NCBI GenBank assembly: GCA_030530985.1
Contig: JAUMTX010000001.1
Coordinates: 26,993 to 90,992, forward strand
Origin: Corynebacterium sp.
GTDB taxonomy: Bacteria; Actinomycetota; Actinomycetes; Mycobacteriales; Mycobacteriaceae
Reading direction: 5' to 3'
Length of the DNA stretch: 64,000 bases
Part shown: positions 62,751-64,000 of the stretch, piece by piece
Layout of the letters: each line of letters starts with the position of its first letter
How positions within the stretch are numbered: the stretch's first letter is position 1
Made by a program: the position numbers and the translations under genes
The notes under the pieces: generated by a model
Told to the model about the DNA's origin: nothing
Seen by the model: only the letters and a program-made list of their open reading frames with translations
The model's database searches: none

Positions 62751-64000
62751 ATGCAGGCAACTAGCTATATCACTGCCCCAGGCAGCATTATTCTCAACGA
62801 GGGTCGCCCACGCACCACGGTGACGGTGGCCAATACAGGAGACCGTGCCATCCAGGTGGGCTCCCACTACCACTTCTTTGAGGCCAACCCGGCACTCGCC
62901 TTTGACCGTGAGGCCGCATGGGGCACGCACCTCGATATTGCCTCGGGAACCGCAATCCGCTTTGAGCCGGGTGAGGAAAAGACGGTCACCCTGGTTCCTT
63001 TCGGTGGCAACCGCAAGGCCTACGGCTTTTATGGAATCACCGAGGGCGCCCTCGATGACGAGGCCGTCAGGAAGGAGGCCGTCGAGAAGCTCAAGGAATT
63101 GAATTTCAAAAACCTGCCGGGCACCGCAACCCCAGGTGGCGAGCCGGCAACACTCACCCGTGAGCACTATGCGTCGCTCTATGGCCCCACGGTGGGCGAC
63201 CAAGTGCAGCTGGCCGATACAAATTTGAAAATTGAAATCACAGAGGATTTAACCGCCGTGGCCTATGGCGATGAGTCCGTCTATGGCGGCGGCAAGGCCA
63301 TTCGTGATGGCATGGCGCAGAGCCCGCTGGCCACCCGCGAGGGTGATAAAACCCCGGACACGGTGATTACTGGCGCGCTCATTGTGGATGCGGTGCGCGG
63401 AATTATTAAGGCCGATGTGGGCATTCGCGATGGAAAAATTGTGGCCCTGGGCAAGGCAGGCAACCCGGACATGCAGGAAGGCGTGCACCCGGAGCTCATT
63501 ATTGGCGCGGGCACCGAAATTATTGCCGGTGAGCATCGCATTTTGACCGCCGGTGGTGTGGACACCCACATTCACTATATTTGCCCACAGCAGGCGGTGG
63601 AGGGCCTGGCCAATGGTATTACCACCTTCTTTGGTGGCGGCACCGGCCCCGCGGAGGGCACCAAGGGCACAACCTGTACGCCCGGCGCGGCACATATTAA
63701 TACGATGCTGCTCTCTGCTGAAACCATGCCGGTTAATACTGGCTTCTTGGGCAAGGGTTCGGGTTCCCAGCCGGAGTCTTTGCGCGAGCAGATTCGTGCC
63801 GGTGCGGCGGGTCTGAAAATCCATGAGGATTGGGGTGCCACCCCGGCGACCATCCGCAATGCGCTGGATGTCTGCGATGAGTTTGATGTGCAGCTGGCCA
63901 TTCACACCGATACTTTGAATGAGTCGGGTTTCTTTGAGGACACGGCCGCGGTCATTGGGGATCGCACTATTCATACTTTCCACTCGGAAGGTGCTGGTGG
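62751..64000 (+). CDS. ureBC: Fused urease beta-alpha polypeptide (UreB-UreC), 3' partial
   Basis: One frame without a stop runs from ATG 62751 (AGGAG 6 nt upstream) to the window end. Residues 1-105 are a complete UreB ([35 protein letters not shown]). After a linker of about 30 residues ([20 protein letters not shown], then Pro/Gly/Thr-rich) comes UreC from about residue 135 ([20 protein letters not shown]). UreC nickel ligands in view are His273 and His275 (DTHIHYI), Lys356, the carbamylated Lys (GLKIHEDWG), His385 ([10 protein letters not shown]) and His411 (HTFHSEG). No separate UreC start codon with a ribosome binding site is seen. The remaining about 300 residues lie outside the window. 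Urease hydrolyses urea to ammonia and CO2 in the cytoplasm. Confidence 0.93.
   Translation, partial: MQATSYITAPGSIILNEGRPRTTVTVANTGDRAIQVGSHYHFFEANPALAFDREAAWGTHLDIASGTAIRFEPGEEKTVTLVPFGGNRKAYGFYGITEGALDDEAVRKEAVEKLKELNFKNLPGTATPGGEPATLTREHYASLYGPTVGDQVQLADTNLKIEITEDLTAVAYGDESVYGGGKAIRDGMAQSPLATREGDKTPDTVITGALIVDAVRGIIKADVGIRDGKIVALGKAGNPDMQEGVHPELIIGAGTEIIAGEHRILTAGGVDTHIHYICPQQAVEGLANGITTFFGGGTGPAEGTKGTTCTPGAAHINTMLLSAETMPVNTGFLGKGSGSQPESLREQIRAGAAGLKIHEDWGATPATIRNALDVCDEFDVQLAIHTDTLNESGFFEDTAAVIGDRTIHTFHSEGAG

Noticed and set aside
62751-64000. Possibility that ureB and ureC are separate genes with a missed stop
   Set aside because: Every codon from 62751 to the end was read in one frame and no stop was found; no ATG or GTG with a ribosome site exists before the UreC block.

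Overview
The window is from a mycolic-acid actinobacterium, almost certainly a Corynebacterium. The evidence is three sets of tiny PorH/PorA-type mycomembrane porins beside groEL2, an ESX-type mycP/eccB pair beside truA-rplQ-rpoA, a CIRCE-controlled groEL2, an AmtR-type nitrogen box and CRP/GlxR-type sites. No tRNA, rRNA, CRISPR array, insertion sequence or prophage was recognised.

Layout. 1-2.1 kb: end of a type VII secretion cluster (mycP, eccB). 2.1-10.8 kb (minus strand): secY-adk, map, two tandem L,D-transpeptidases, infA, rpsM-rpsK-rpsD-rpoA-rplQ-truA. 11.0-19.4 kb: a sugar island between rplO and secY, made of two divergent operons. One holds PTS IIA, IIB and UlaA-type IIC, a SIS protein and a lipoprotein. 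The other holds an AgaS-like SIS protein, a PfkB kinase, a class II aldolase and a DeoR regulator. 19.6-22.2 kb: rpsH-rplF-rplR-rpsE-rpmD-rplO. 22.4-24.5 kb: a secreted PAP2 phosphatase and ppk2. 24.6-26.6 kb: three porH-porA pairs. 26.9-30.1 kb: groEL2 and an M20 peptidase. 30.2-38.2 kb: a 2664-residue secreted protease-like protein with twelve repeats of about 135 residues. 38.3-49.9 kb: YbdK-type ligase, LytR_C protein, DUF3263, def, GNAT, DUF222/HNH, lysS, a PfkB kinase, a MarR regulator, xthA, cls and an MFS exporter. 50.0-51.7 kb: two secreted VaFE-like proteins. 51.9-56.4 kb: rpsL-rpsG-fusA-tuf. 56.6-59.9 kb: bioA-bioD, a DUF1801 protein and an amidohydrolase. 59.9-64 kb: an NCS1 permease and a divergent urease operon that runs off the window.

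How the genes work together. The ribosomal, translation and Sec genes are the usual str/spc/alpha clusters, but genes are missing or inserted at two joints. No S10 genes and no rplN-rplX-rplE lie between tuf and rpsH, and the PTS island separates rplO from secY. The PTS island reads as a complete route: import and phosphorylation, isomerisation or deamination, phosphorylation, aldol cleavage, with its own regulator and a putative CRP/GlxR site.

Most interesting region. The urease operon (61.7-64 kb) has an unusual structure. ureA overlaps by one base with a gene for a 240-residue protein with a very His-rich tail, whose body resembles class II (CbiX/SirB-type) metal chelatases. This is followed by a single uninterrupted reading frame that fuses urease beta and alpha (UreB-UreC). 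A good AmtR-type box lies in the promoter region shared with the NCS1 permease, which suggests a nitrogen-controlled urease unit with a built-in nickel-handling protein.
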